Shown one piece after another: positions 19,910 through 31,788 of a stretch of DNA of 44,523 nucleotides. Origin of the DNA: Phaeoceros laevis (lineage: Eukaryota > Anthocerotophyta > Anthocerotopsida > Notothyladales). Where the stretch lies: contig JBNGIQ010009244.1 of the NCBI GenBank assembly GCA_049999765.1, positions 1 to 44,523 of the forward strand, written 5' to 3'. Position 1 is the stretch's first letter, and the number at the start of each line of letters is the position of its first letter. A model generated the notes under the pieces. It was not told the DNA's origin. It ran no database searches and worked only from the letters and a program-made list of their open reading frames with translations. Made by a program: the position numbers and the translations under genes.

Positions 19910-22900
19910 ATGGACGAAGAAGGGGCCGACGTAGAGATGCAGGTCGACGATGAGGAAGCTGATGATGCCTGGTTGGAGGCCGAAGAAACTTCCAGCAAGG
20001 AGGAAGGGATTTCCTTGGATGTGGAAGGTGAGAGGGTTGCAAACATGGAGAGAGCTGCTCAGCTGGATGCAAAGACCCGAGCTTTGGCTTCAGCTTTGAG
20101 TACGAAAAACACAGGTGAGCTGCTAGCTGCTGTGGAGGACATGAGGCGAATTATTACAAGCACGGAGGGGGGAGATGTGCTGCAGAATTACGTGCTAGCG
20201 TCTCCGAAGTGCAGTGAGCTGGAGGCCGCCTGGGACGCAGGTGCGATGCTGGATGATGGTGCCCGCTTATCTTTCTTCTTTTTGGTTGGTGGAGACTCTA
20301 ACAGGCTTTTTCTCTCTGCTCATGTAATCTCATCCAGGTCCGGGCTCTGTTGTAAGTGTGCCTCTATTGCAACTCCTGTCAGATATTCTGCGGCACCCGG
20401 TCGGGAGAGTAAGCGTACCAGGAATTCTTGGTTCCGGCAGAGAGTCTGAGCAAGGGAAGGCAAGAATTTTGATACGGTTGAGGTTAGATAAACTAGCGAG
20501 CTCGATTGTCCGGAACCGCATGAAAGCTCTCTATTCTCATCTCTCGTCAACTCAGCGTGCGAGGCAAAATGCAGCATTGATATTACTGACTTGCATAGTC
20601 TGTAGAGGCAGACTCCTGGCTGTAGAGGTTGCCAAAAATTTTGATTTTACCTTTGAGGGATTACGGAAGCTATCAAGACCACCGTGGCTACCAGCAGGGA
20701 AAATGATGTTGGAGAATCAAAGTTCGCCAGTCTTGCAGCCCACGAGGCTTGCCTTTATTGAATTTGCCATGTCGTTCTTAAGCATGGGGGACCCAGGGCT
20801 TGTGCGCTGGATTTTGTTGAAGCGCCCTCTATATGCTGGTGTATTGAATGTTCTTGCAAGAGATGACGAGGCCACGATTCTAAGTGTTCTCAGGACAATA
20901 CAGAACAAAGTGATCAATCCAACTGCTGTTGTCCCCCCTGGAATACTGAACTCTGTTTTTGGGGATGGTGCACTTGATCAGTTAGCGCAAATTGTTGCAA
21001 ATACTCATTTTCAGGAAGCTGCTGAGCTAGCATATCAGATGCTCGTGCAGTTTTGCACACATCCTGCTCATGGTCTGCATGCTGACAAGTTTGAGTCCAC
21101 GACAGTACTGGGAAGACACACATCTGGAGGTGGGCACAGCAGAATATTGAGGTTATTTCTTCAGTTGAAGCCTACAGCGGTTAATAGGCACAAACATTTG
21201 CTTATTGCAATTGCAAGCTCAAATCCAAAGTTAGCAGCAGCGTATCTGGACTCCCTGCCATTCTCTTTACAGCCTCGAGTATCTTCTTCATGGTAGGACA
21301 CATCAGGGGATGAATGTTTCTTGTCACGTGCAATCGCTGTCTTGAAATTGAAACAAAATTATGCTTCCATGTTCTTGTACTGCTTAGTGATCACTGCATC
21401 TGCCTGTGCAGGTTTTCTGTGATGTCAATTGTTGGCAAACTTGTTCCTATAGCCAGTGAGCCACCGCCTTTCTCCTCTTTTGCTGAGCAAGGGCTCTGTC
21501 CTCCTCCTCTGGACGGGGTGCTTGTGCAGAGCTGTATTAGAAGTCTGATACCTCGTGGTCTTCCTAGGGGGGCCCTAAACAAGGGGCTGCAGCATGCTAA
21601 TGTACTTGTGAAGCTTATTTCTCTGAAGGTCATTCTGGTGACACTTCAATCAGCAGAGCGTCTCTTGAGTGCTATCTTGGAAGCTCTTGAGGTCTCTACT
21701 GCAATTGTAAATGGCAATCATCAACGGCGCCTTGATACAGGTCACAAGAATGAACTGACTGGCATGATATGGTCGGTAGACTCGTCCAACTGTCCTGTGA
21801 GTCTTCATTCAACTCTATGCTTGCCAACAGAAAACAAATTTGGTCAATTCCATGAAGCAGCTGGTGTGCTGGAGCTCGGAAAGACATCAGTTTCTGAACA
21901 GTGGATCAAATTTGCTCGATATGTTCAAGATTCTTTGCGTGGGTTGCTACCTGACCCACAGCTGGTCCTTGGATTGGTGAATTCCGGAAAGGTTGATGAT
22001 GGGGAAACTGGTTTGCTAGCTGGGAACAAGAAAAGAAAACCACACGTTGATGATAGTACTCAACCTGACAGAAGCAAGAAACAACGGGTACAAGAGATTG
22101 CTAAAGGGCATGACGCTAATTTTGACCTAGCAACTGGCGTTGACAGCGAGGAAGGTGACGTGGTTGATAACTTGGAAACATACCACTTTCTCCATGAGGC
22201 ATTTGATTCTCAGAACACTGGAGACCTGCTCTATGAAAATGTTCTTGAAGTATTGTCAGCTTATCAGGTGCGTTTTTGTCCTTTCCTTTCAGAGCATTCA
22301 CCTTGGAACTTGATGGCTCCACAATATGCCCCGACTTCTCTGTAGGTGATGATTTATGGCCGCCAGATGGGATATAAGCTAGGTTCTGAGCTCAGCACTT
22401 ACATGCTGCCTTCTTACCATGTGTGTAGAGAGTTCTGCCGGTGTCTATGGCGGACAATAATTTTGACGCCTTCAAGCTTTTACCAGATGATGTAAACAGC
22501 CTCTCCAGTGCTCAACAGAAAGCTCTTCTAGCACTTCTCTTATCTGCAACAGATTACGAGTTCGGTGGCAGCAATCACACTCAAAAGGTTCTTAGAGCTG
22601 ATCTGCTAAGGTCTGCGCCTATCTTCAAACATCTGAAGTCGTTTTTGTGGTTGATGGTTTCCACGTGTGTCGATCACATTCGTGAAAAGGCCCAGAAGCT
22701 GGCAGTTAGAGCTATGCTGAGTACAGGCGCCTTTGACACCAAGAGCGACGAGGTCTGGCTGTTGTTAGACCTGATTCCGAAGATGTTAGTAACAGGTTCT
22801 TGGGAAAAAGGTGGCAGCAAGACGTCCAAAGATGTGCATAGCCTCTTTGTAGAAGCTGTTGTTACCTTTCTGTCAGAAGCAATAAATGCGGTCGGACAAA

Positions 22901-25900
22901 ATATATACAAGTTCGTGGACCAGCTGCACACGACACTAGCTGCTGATGCTTTTGCAGATATAAAGCATTTCTCCACAAGAAGTGAAGGCAGTGGTGAGAA
23001 ATCTGAACCTGACACCTGATAAACAGTTACTTTCTCAGAGCCAGTCTTGCCTGATGTTCCTTCATCCCCAGGTAGGAAACCTCGAAAATTCGGCCCATTT
23101 GTGCCTGCTATTCTTTCTAAGTGGCAGTGCTCGAATGCGGTGACACTTCCCCACCGTGCAGCAACTTCTTTATATGTGGCAAGCGTCCTTACGAATATTC
23201 TAATGTCCCAGGTATGCTGAGATAATTCGCAGTCTGCTTCACAAATCAAATGATTCTGAGGTATTCAGTTTATGTTCAACTGTTGCTTTCCAGGCATATC
23301 CTCGACCTTTAGCAATGCTCATCAACGTTTTGCTGAAAACTGAACACAAGGACAGCAAGGTTGACTCAAAAGAAATGCTTGGCTCCAGGAGTCGAGAGTG
23401 GATCCCACTGAAACAGTTGCTATTAACTGCCCGGGATGTTATTCACAGGAGCGATGCATGCAACCCAGGTCCAAATGATGGAGACCTGCCTGGGAATGTT
23501 TCTGATGTTCCAGATGTTTTTAGCTGGGAAAAGCAGAGAGAACCCACAGCATCAGACCTAGCTAATTGCATTTTGTTCTCGTCACCAAAGGAATTGGTTG
23601 ATCATTTCCCGAGCCTGGTGGAGATTATGGCTAGGCTTTGTCAGTCAGATTTCTCTCTCTTATTCTTCCACATGTCAGTTCACAAGAGTCTGCTGCAAGA
23701 CGTGGCAAACACTTGGCCTGACATTTTCAAAAGCTGTCTAATTTTACTGGGGCCTACGCTCAGAGAAAGTCCAGTAGTATCCACACCCTTGTCTGCCGGA
23801 ACTACTGCTCTTGCTCAGCTTCTGAAGCAGTTACCGTTTTATATTTTATTTCCTTCGTTGGCAAGCAGTCCGAGGCTGTTATCCTTGGCACCATTGATTA
23901 GCCTTCTTGAGGATACAATTTTCAACATGGCCTCCTCAAGATGGTTGTTCTCTGCAAATCTTATATTGTCTTCAATAGCTGAACTTGGAGCGATGGAATG
24001 CACCACCCAAGTCTGTGCGGGTATACAGACTTGTTTCACATTACTGAATCAAATAGTCATGCAGTTCAACACATCGGATGGTATGTCCACTACAGACGGT
24101 GAAGCTACTGATAGGATCACATGTTATAGTGACCTCATCTCTGGAGTCCTAGCTCATCCAGTGTTTCTTGAGTTCTTGAGACGACGAAATAAGAAGTCAG
24201 TTCTGGCACTGAAGCTTTCCCAATCAGGTCTCCGTCTTGATGGCAAGAATTTGGCAGATGTGATGGACCAGTTCATAAATTACAATACTTATCTCAAGTC
24301 AAAGCTAGCTTCTGGAAGGAAGAGAATGGAGCTCGGCGATTTCCTCCTTCTTGAACTTCTAAAAAGGATTCTGGAACAATCTCAGCTTCTTGGTATGAAT
24401 TTTAGGATGCTATCTGCCAATTTTCAGCAAGTAGTAATAAGTGCTTGCCAGCCCCATATACGATCAACAGTCACTGCTTTTCATGTACAGCTGGCACGGA
24501 GTGAAGGGGCGAAAAAACTTGTGGGATCACCGTCATACTATGCTATGACTTCCTTATTACCCCATGTTACCCCGGACATATTGGTGGATGTGTTGTTTAG
24601 CCTGTTTGCTCAAACTCCTGAAGGGGGTTCCTCACCTTTGACGATCGATCCATCACTTGAGGCTCCAACTCTTTGTTTAACTACACTCATATTCTTTGTT
24701 TTGTCCTCAGTACCCATTGACTCCAAGCAATCACAGACAAGGGATCAAGACCTCTTTGATGCAAAGAAGTTCGAGAAACTAGTGTATGTACTTGAGGCGG
24801 TTGCTGAGATAACTGTGAGAACAGGTTCCGAGCTGGGTGACAAGTGCTTGCTGTTTGCTCTGAGAGGCATTCGGAGCAGTGGCAATGGAAAAGAAGGGCC
24901 TACTCTGACTTATTCTACTTCTTCAGTACCCCTCGAGCTGTTATGGTATTGTGTCAATAACCCCACAAGAACAAAAGCACAGATTCTAGTTTGTTTGTTG
25001 GATTATAGTCCAGTCCTCATACAAGAGTTCGGCAGGGCTCTCGCATTTGCTACTTGTGATGGAGAACACACATTGTTTGATCAGATTGACATGGAGATGG
25101 GTGCAGCCTTTATGGTGACTTATTCAACTGATTCCATAGTTGCCTCAACGCTTTCAGATGACGGTTTGATGCTTCTCTTGTCACCTGCACTGATCTACTT
25201 GAGCTATCAAGTCAAGACGGTGAAGATTTTTTCAGCTGCAGTCATACCAAAACATGTTGCACGAGTGTATGGCAGCTTTCTCAGGGAGACGATCACGCAG
25301 TGGGACAGAGCCAAATTTTCAATGGATGAGCTTGTGCAAACAACATCGCAACCTTGCCCTGCAGGCTGTTATGATCAACAGGAACAAAACCCTCAGTGGG
25401 TGTTGTACAACTCCACCCTTGGCATGATAGTAAGGATGTTGCACCTCTGTCTATGCCTGGAAGTAACTCCATCTACTGAAATCAAAAGTTTAAGCCGTAC
25501 TATGTTATCCACAAATGATACTTTCCTTCAAACTATAGGAAGTTCCTACTTTTCTAGCTCAGAAACTAAGAAACGCCAGGGAGCTGCTGAAACGGTTGCC
25601 AGAGTAGCTATCCTTGGTGGGTTGTTAGCACCTGCGCCCCGCTGTGTGTATGTTGGAAAGGCTCCAGCCATTCCTGGCTTCTCATTCTTAGTAGCTTCTG
25701 AAAAGACGCAAGGCCAGGGACCTCAGGAAAGCAGAAGCAGACGAGAGATCCGCAAGCTTGTGAAGCTTATGAGCTTCGTGGTCAGCGCCTTAGATATGAT
25801 CCTCAAATCCAATACATGGGACAACTGCAACAGGATGCAGAGCACTGAGTCGTCTTCTGGAAGATGGTTTTTGTACACAGAGGAAACCCTTCTACAGTGT

Positions 25901-28900
25901 TTCGCTGACGTTGCAAAATCTGTCGAGTCTGCAGCTTGGGACTCTCATTTTTTGTCAATGGTGAAGTCCTTGTTTACTCTGGTACTTAAGTACAGATTCA
26001 CTAGCATCATCGCATTGAACACTGCGAGATCTGTCACCGAGTATCTGATGGGAGGTGCTGGAGGCCCAGCCAGCAATTCTCTGGTAGAACTTAGTTCAGA
26101 AGTCTTGGATCTTATCTTGTCTCACTCCCAGTTTGTAGTTTCTTTGGTACCTGGAAAGCACCAAAGTGTTCTACCTGTTCAAGTCAGTGCCCATGCTGCT
26201 AGAGGAGCAGCCCTAAGTTCCCTTCCGTTTCTACTGGGTTTGATAGGATCTCCTCGGCCTCCATGCTCAGAAGTGGAATCAAGACTCAAACAGAAGAATT
26301 CACAAAGCACGGTAGACATGAAGGTCGAGAAATCGACCCAATGTGAACAGAAAATTGTTCAAGATGAGGAGAGAAGGCTGGAGTTGGTCAAGTTACTGAG
26401 GGCACTTACTGCCATGAAAATGCACCCGATCAGTGGCAAAAGAACAGAAGATGATGTAGTAACACTGCGTGAATTGTTGTCCCTGTTGCTTGCTGCCTAT
26501 GGGGCCACTATGAGCCCTGTTGACCTAGAAATATTCCACTTAATGCATGAAATCGAGCTTAATGGTGGAGTAGGATTTTGCGGTTTATCTGGCATGAATT
26601 ACCTGTGGGGTCAAGCTGGTGGAAAGAGGAGGAACGTGAAAAACGATGAAAAACAGGCCACTTCTTCGGGTGGACATGAGGGACAGGAAGCGGATTTCGA
26701 GATTGAAAAGCGAAATTTTAAGGAGGATTTAGATGTTGACCCTCGGAGGTGTGGATTGACTGTATGGTGCTTTCCTCAAAGGAGAGGACCATGGTCCTCA
26801 CTGGGAACACAAGTCAAAGGGGAGAACAGGGAAAATGTTTTGTTGGTAAGTGCAGTTGATTGTTGCTTGAATTGCAGCTGCGTGCTCCAGTCTTGGAAAG
26901 TGCTCATATATTGTTCACTGGTGCTTTAAGATTGTTTTCCACCGATTGCTGTGCTACAGGGACTCTCCCAGAATTTTGATCCTGCCGATAAGCAGCTTGC
27001 AGAGGCTGCTTACGATCCAGCATTCATCCTTCCATTCGCTCTGCAGTCCTTGGTCAAGGGCTACCTTAGTGCCGAAGACTTTGTACGCCTTGGCCTCCTG
27101 GCTGTTAGCCTTGCCAGCATCAGTTCGGCAGATGAGGGTATGAGGAAACTGGGCTATGAGATTCTTTCCAAATACATGAAGGCTTTGGAGGTTAGCTTTC
27201 TCCAGGCACAAGGTCTTTGAGTTTGATGGATTGGATATTTCTGTCTGTGAGGTTCTTGAAATAATAATAGTAGGGTGTGCAGGATGGACCGAGGTTCAAG
27301 GGAAGCCAACAAATCCAGGTGCTGCTTACATCCGTGAAGAACGCCATTACAGACCCCTGGCAAAGAATCCCTTTTGTCTCAAGTGTCTTTGCTGGAGAAG
27401 CATCCTGTATTTTAATGCATCCAGAGGGTGTGCACTACCTTGCTGTAAATCGTTTCCTACTTCAAGGGCCCAGTCTAGATGTGGAGGTCAGTTAAGTCAC
27501 TGAGCGGATTGTTTTACTGGTTTGTCATGGATGGTTAACTATTTATACTCGCAAAAACAGACGACTCACCTTTTCTTTCTATGTGCCATTGTTCAGCACG
27601 TCCCTTTGCTGCACACAATGCTTGGTAGTGGCCAACCACAGTTTCGCAATGAACGTGCTTGGATTCTGCGGCTGCTGGCAGCGGGCCTCATGTCTTCGCT
27701 GGATGCGGGCATCTACCGCCGTAGGTTTATTTTGGAGATTTTGATGAGTTTATACTCCTCTCCACTCTCAGATCTCTTCACACGAAAATGGGTGCTGCAG
27801 GTGTGCTGCTGTTGACACTGCTGGACTCTTTCTTGTGGAGTCTGCCTTCAGCTGGAGTGGTGTTTACACGTTCTGACATGTTCTGTTTCTGTACCAGGTT
27901 CTTAAGAAGGCATCGAGGATAAGATCATGTGCACATCACATGGTCGAGCATTTAGGTGCTTTATCATGGCTGTGCTCTGCTGCAGTTGTCAAGTGTGAAC
28001 CAGAGGCTGGGGGATATAACCAACACGAAACTCTTGACATCCCCTCAATGTGTTTACAGGTAACGGTATACTTATAGCAGTTTCGTTGGCCTCGAGTGCA
28101 AGTCGGGTAAGACTTTGAGGTGCATATGTCTTACCGGTCCTTTACTTCTCCCGTGGTTCAGGTGCTGGAGAGTGTTCTTCGCTGGAAAACCGTACAAGAG
28201 TATGGATGTTCAGAGGGGTTCGATGAGCTGGTGAAAATCTCTTTGCAGCTTCACAAGCATTTAGCAACCAAGGTCGAAAGTGCTCGGGAGAGACGGATTT
28301 TTCAAGGGCCTGCTCTGCGGATCATGACTATGGTAATCCGTTTATCTCAGAGGAGAAAGAATTATCAAACCAAGCTCAGGCTCCCCCTCAAGTTTCTTGT
28401 GGATATAGTAGATTGGGCAGGAAAGGCCGATGGAACAGAAGATGAAGTCACCGAAGGAACCAGAGCACTGGCCCTCCTGCTGGTGCTCCACAGCCCACCG
28501 CAACCTGTCTCCAGCTCTGAGGTTTGTGCCTGCCTAGATCAGTGGGTATTCTGTATCAAGGAGGGCGTAGTCAATGTTGAGCCCAGTGGATGAGAGAGTT
28601 TAGAGAGTTTCCTGGTGCTTGCAGGACAGGGCAATGCTTCTCCAGATCGCAAGTTGGGCTGGTGAGATCGCTTTAGCTCAGCTTTCCTACCCTACAGCGA
28701 CTTGGGATAACGAAACTTTGGCCGAGAAGCTCTTGCGGTGGATTTCGGCATCACTGGTCCTCAGACTTGAGAGGAACAAGCATTTGTCTTCAGCAGGCGG
28801 ACCGTGCGCAGACTTCTGGTCCTTGTTCTCAAACTGCCTGAGTGGATCCCAGTCAACAGCTACGTGCTCTGAGCTTGGCAAGTTGCTGGTGAAGCTGCAC

Positions 28901-29502
28901 GCCCACATCCTGCGAGAATCTTCAGAAGTGTCCTTGGAGTCCGTGGTTAACTCCTTGGTGATGCTACTACCCGCCGCTGGTGTATACTTATCAGGTATGC
29001 TTCACCACCGTGCCAGCAAATATCCAGTTGCTTGCGGCGCTTTGCTGTAATTGTTCATACTCCGATTCTCACGTACATGTGCTCAGATTCTCACAAAGCC
29101 GTACAAGATACTCTTCAGCTGATTCTGACCGAACTTCCGCCTCCAGCAGAGATTACCCCTTCATGGCATTGGTAAAACCCTACCCATCTTATGGCTCGGC
29201 GAATACACAGTTGGAGATCCTGACCGGCCCATACGTTGCATTGCAGGTCTTTCAAGAGACGGTCGAGTGGTGACGAGGAGATTCAATCGGCATACGTCCA
29301 TGAGCTTCACGGCGTCCTCTTGGTGATGTGTCAGCAGCTGTTGACTGCATCTTCACCATCGTTCCAATGTCATTTGGTCGAAAAGTGGAAAAAAGGTCTT
29401 CAGTGCCTTATCCGCACCACCAGCATCTCTTCGGGGAATGAGCTCCAGAAAAATGTGAAGACTTTCAGGGAGAGACTTGCAGCTGCCCTGCAGTCAGTGT
29501 GA
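19910..29502 (+). CDS. URB1: URB1/Npa1, nucleolar pre-ribosomal-associated protein 1 (14 exons)
   Basis: Exons: 19910-20240, 20338-21292, 21412-22267, 22429-22993, 23072-23211, 23294-26845, 26960-27190, 27283-27486, 27597-27800, 27898-28059, 28162-28521, 28625-28994, 29087-29171 and 29247-29502. All introns are GT-AG and all phases fit, giving 2,756 residues, in line with plant URB1. The N-terminus is acidic (DEEGADVEMQVDDEEADD). The Npa1 region follows (ELEAAWD, VPLLQLLSDILRHPVGRVSV, RQNAALILLTCIV, GLVRWILLKRPLY). A basic patch near 22030-22090 (NKKRKP, SKKQR) may be a nuclear signal. Late exons carry LVNKF-like and ERAWILRLLAAG motifs. URB1 acts in early 60S pre-ribosome assembly in the nucleolus. 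The exon 5-6 junction is uncertain (see findings). Exon 6 alone has 3,552 bases. Confidence 0.92.
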
Positions 29503-29723
29503 CTTCGGCCACAGCTTCATCTTGTCAAGGTTGCCCAAACGTTGTGCGCATGGAAGGATCGAAGGAGCTGGCTGGCGAAGAGAAATGAGCTCCAGAAAAA
29601 TGTGAAGACTTTCAAGGAGAAACTTGCAGCTGCCCTGCAGTCAGTGTGACTTCGGCCACAGCGTCATCTTGTCAAGGTTGCCCAAACGCTGTACGCATGG
29701 AAGGATCGAAGGAGCTGGGTGCC
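29437..29723. repeat. 147-base tandem duplication of the URB1 3' end
   Basis: 29437-29576 and 29584-29723 are near identical, 147 bases apart. The first copy covers the last 22 codons and stop of URB1 (AATGAGCTCCAG to CAGTCAGTGTGA) plus 3' flank. The second includes the same tail and stop but is not joined to the gene. Confidence 0.85.
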
Positions 29724-29753
29724 AGCCATCGCAGAAGGAATGGACTGCACTGC

Positions 29754-30227
29754 TCACAGCTTCAAAGCTCCCACAAAGAGGCCATAGGTGAAGCCCAGCT
29801 TGAAGTTGTTGAGCAAGGCGACGGGGAAGGTGAGGACAGGGCGGGAGTAGTTGTACCAAGTGACGACCTCGGTGAAGAGGAAGAAAACAGCTGCAGCGAG
29901 CCAGTCGTTCACAGGTAGGGCACCATAGGAGATGGAGACGCGGAGGGCGACATAGAAGCCAGCCAAAATGCCGATGCCTCCCCACAAAGCTCTGCGCAGC
30001 GGACTCTTGAGGTAGGATCTGCATTGCTTGGGAATGCCCAACAGCACGTCCACCAGACGCCGCCGCTGTGGCTCCCTGGCCATAGTGGCGCGCATCGCCG
30101 TCTTCCTGGCCGCCATTCCTCCTGACGTAGCCGCAGGTCCTCTAAGGATTTGCAATCTTGCGCTTCTGCACCAGGGTGATGTGCGTGGCTCTGCGGCGCA
30201 GCTCGCCGGGAGCATCGATGCCAGCAT
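29754..30227 (-). CDS. Ycf20-like (DUF565) membrane protein, probably plastid
   Basis: About 157 residues from ATG 30227; no introns in this part. The N-terminal 65 residues are rich in Arg, Ala and Ser and have few acids, fitting a plastid or mitochondrial transit peptide. Then come RRLVDVLLGIPKQCRSYL and two or three hydrophobic segments: ALWGGIGILAGFYVAL, WLAAAVFFLFTEVVTWY, and the end LNNFKLGFTYGLFVGALKL. This C-terminal pattern (N-x2-K-x-G-x4-LF-x-DAFKL) is the signature of Ycf20/DUF565, conserved from cyanobacteria to plants; a plant member influences thermal dissipation in photosynthesis, but the biochemical role is not settled. The frame is open upstream to 30272 without ATG, so an earlier exon is possible. 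It converges on URB1. Confidence 0.8.
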   Translation of the reverse strand: MLASMLPASCAAEPRTSPWCRSARLQILRGPAATSGGMAARKTAMRATMAREPQRRRLVDVLLGIPKQCRSYLKSPLRRALWGGIGILAGFYVALRVSISYGALPVNDWLAAAVFFLFTEVVTWYNYSRPVLTFPVALLNNFKLGFTYGLFVGALKL

Positions 30228-31788
30228 CGTCTGCTCAACCTTTTGCGCCCATCCAATAATTGTACCTCTCAACTTCAGACAACTGTGGTTATGAGCGAAT
30301 TTGTAGTCGTTCTGTCCTTTTTAGAATGTCCCAGCGACGCTCTCGACGTGGCTATTACGGGTGTCATAAGTGTGCCAAACTTTGTTCTCGCAGATTCTGT
30401 TGCCGGTGGGAGACAGACAGTGCTAACTAAAGCAGCAGGCAGGCGCACACCCTTTCGGCAAGCACACACAAGCAGCTTTCACAATAGCAATCACAATTTG
30501 AGGCTTCGATTCACTAAAGTCAATGTGCCGTCTCATTCTCATTCAAAGCAGCTGAGAACCAAACCTGCAAATACCACCTTACTACAATGGTAGGAAATTG
30601 CACATGTTTTTCAACCTGCAAACGTGAAAGATGAATCCTACGTACAACAGCTATACTCAGGTGGCCTTACGAACAATTCTACGAACAATGCTAAAACCTA
30701 CAAAATTGAATGGCAGATACTACGTAGCTAGCACCTGTTGCAAAATCGAACTCAGCAACTAGAAGCTCAAACTAGGAATACGTCCAATTACACTACCTAG
30801 GTGAGGAGGTTGCACAATAGCTGATCTTCGGGTGCCTGCAACCTTGCAGCATGGAAAGGGCAGTTTCAAGGGAAGAGGCAGGAGCCACCAGACTTTGGCG
30901 ATGCAGGGCAGATTGAACACCTTGAGCACCCAGTAGGAAAGCAGACGGGCCGAAGTGGCCGGGCGAAAGGATACACAGCAGCAGTTCTGTTGTGGTCGGC
31001 AGAGCTCATGCCATAACCCTGTATCCTTCGTCTGTCCATATGGACATCATGCCCTCGAAGACCTCTCTACGCATGATGTATTTAAAGGTTGAAGACCACA
31101 ATGGAGTAGATGAGCAGTTCACAACAATCACCTAGATCAGATGATCATTTGCAGATTGCAGCAAGTGGCGCTAAACCATCGAGGACGCAGTTAAGGGAGA
31201 CCACAATGAATGAAGAAGTAGAAGGCGGAAGGCAGTGCAGTGCAGTGCAGTGCCGTGCAGTGCCGTGCCGTTCTAAGCAGAACCCACACCTCAGAAACAG
31301 CAACAACAAAGGCAAGGCCTCTGTGAGTTTTGTATCTACTACTGAGATGCACATTATACAAAAGCCACGTCAAAAAAATCTATCTGTTTCCAGCAGAATT
31401 TAAAAACAAACAATAGTTCACCGAAATGAAAGGGAACCAGGCAAGAAACTTATCCCAATAGTAGGTGGCCCCGAGCTTCAGCAGGAAGTGATTCTACTGA
31501 AGGAGGCAGCAGAGCAGGACAGTATGCAGAGAGAACCCAATGCCTTATCCAGTCCATAGCCTACTTCATTGCAGTGGCCGCAACGTGACAAACAGCTCCT
31601 ACAAGCAAGCAACGAGTTCCACCTCAAACTGCGCTACACAATTGCTGCAGATCCAGACTGTTGAACTGCACAGGGAGATGTCTCCTCCAGGCTGTTATCC
31701 TTGATCTGTATCCTCTCAACCAGAGCATCTTCATCTGAGAGCCATAACATGGCATCTTTGTCAACAGTATATACGAAATTAACAATCT
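30228..31788. other. intergenic space with a pentanucleotide repeat
   Basis: No gene recognised. GCAGT units, some changed to GCCGT, run at 31232-31270. The right part is presumably the 3' untranslated region of the RSZ22-type gene (-), the left part the upstream region of the Ycf20-like gene (-). Confidence 0.55.

Noticed and set aside
19828-20046. N-terminal extension of S9 by 73 residues, antisense to URB1 exon 1
   Set aside because: It is open but starts with a non-ATG codon or would overlap URB1 coding sequence; the Ser-rich composition mirrors the acidic URB1 exon.
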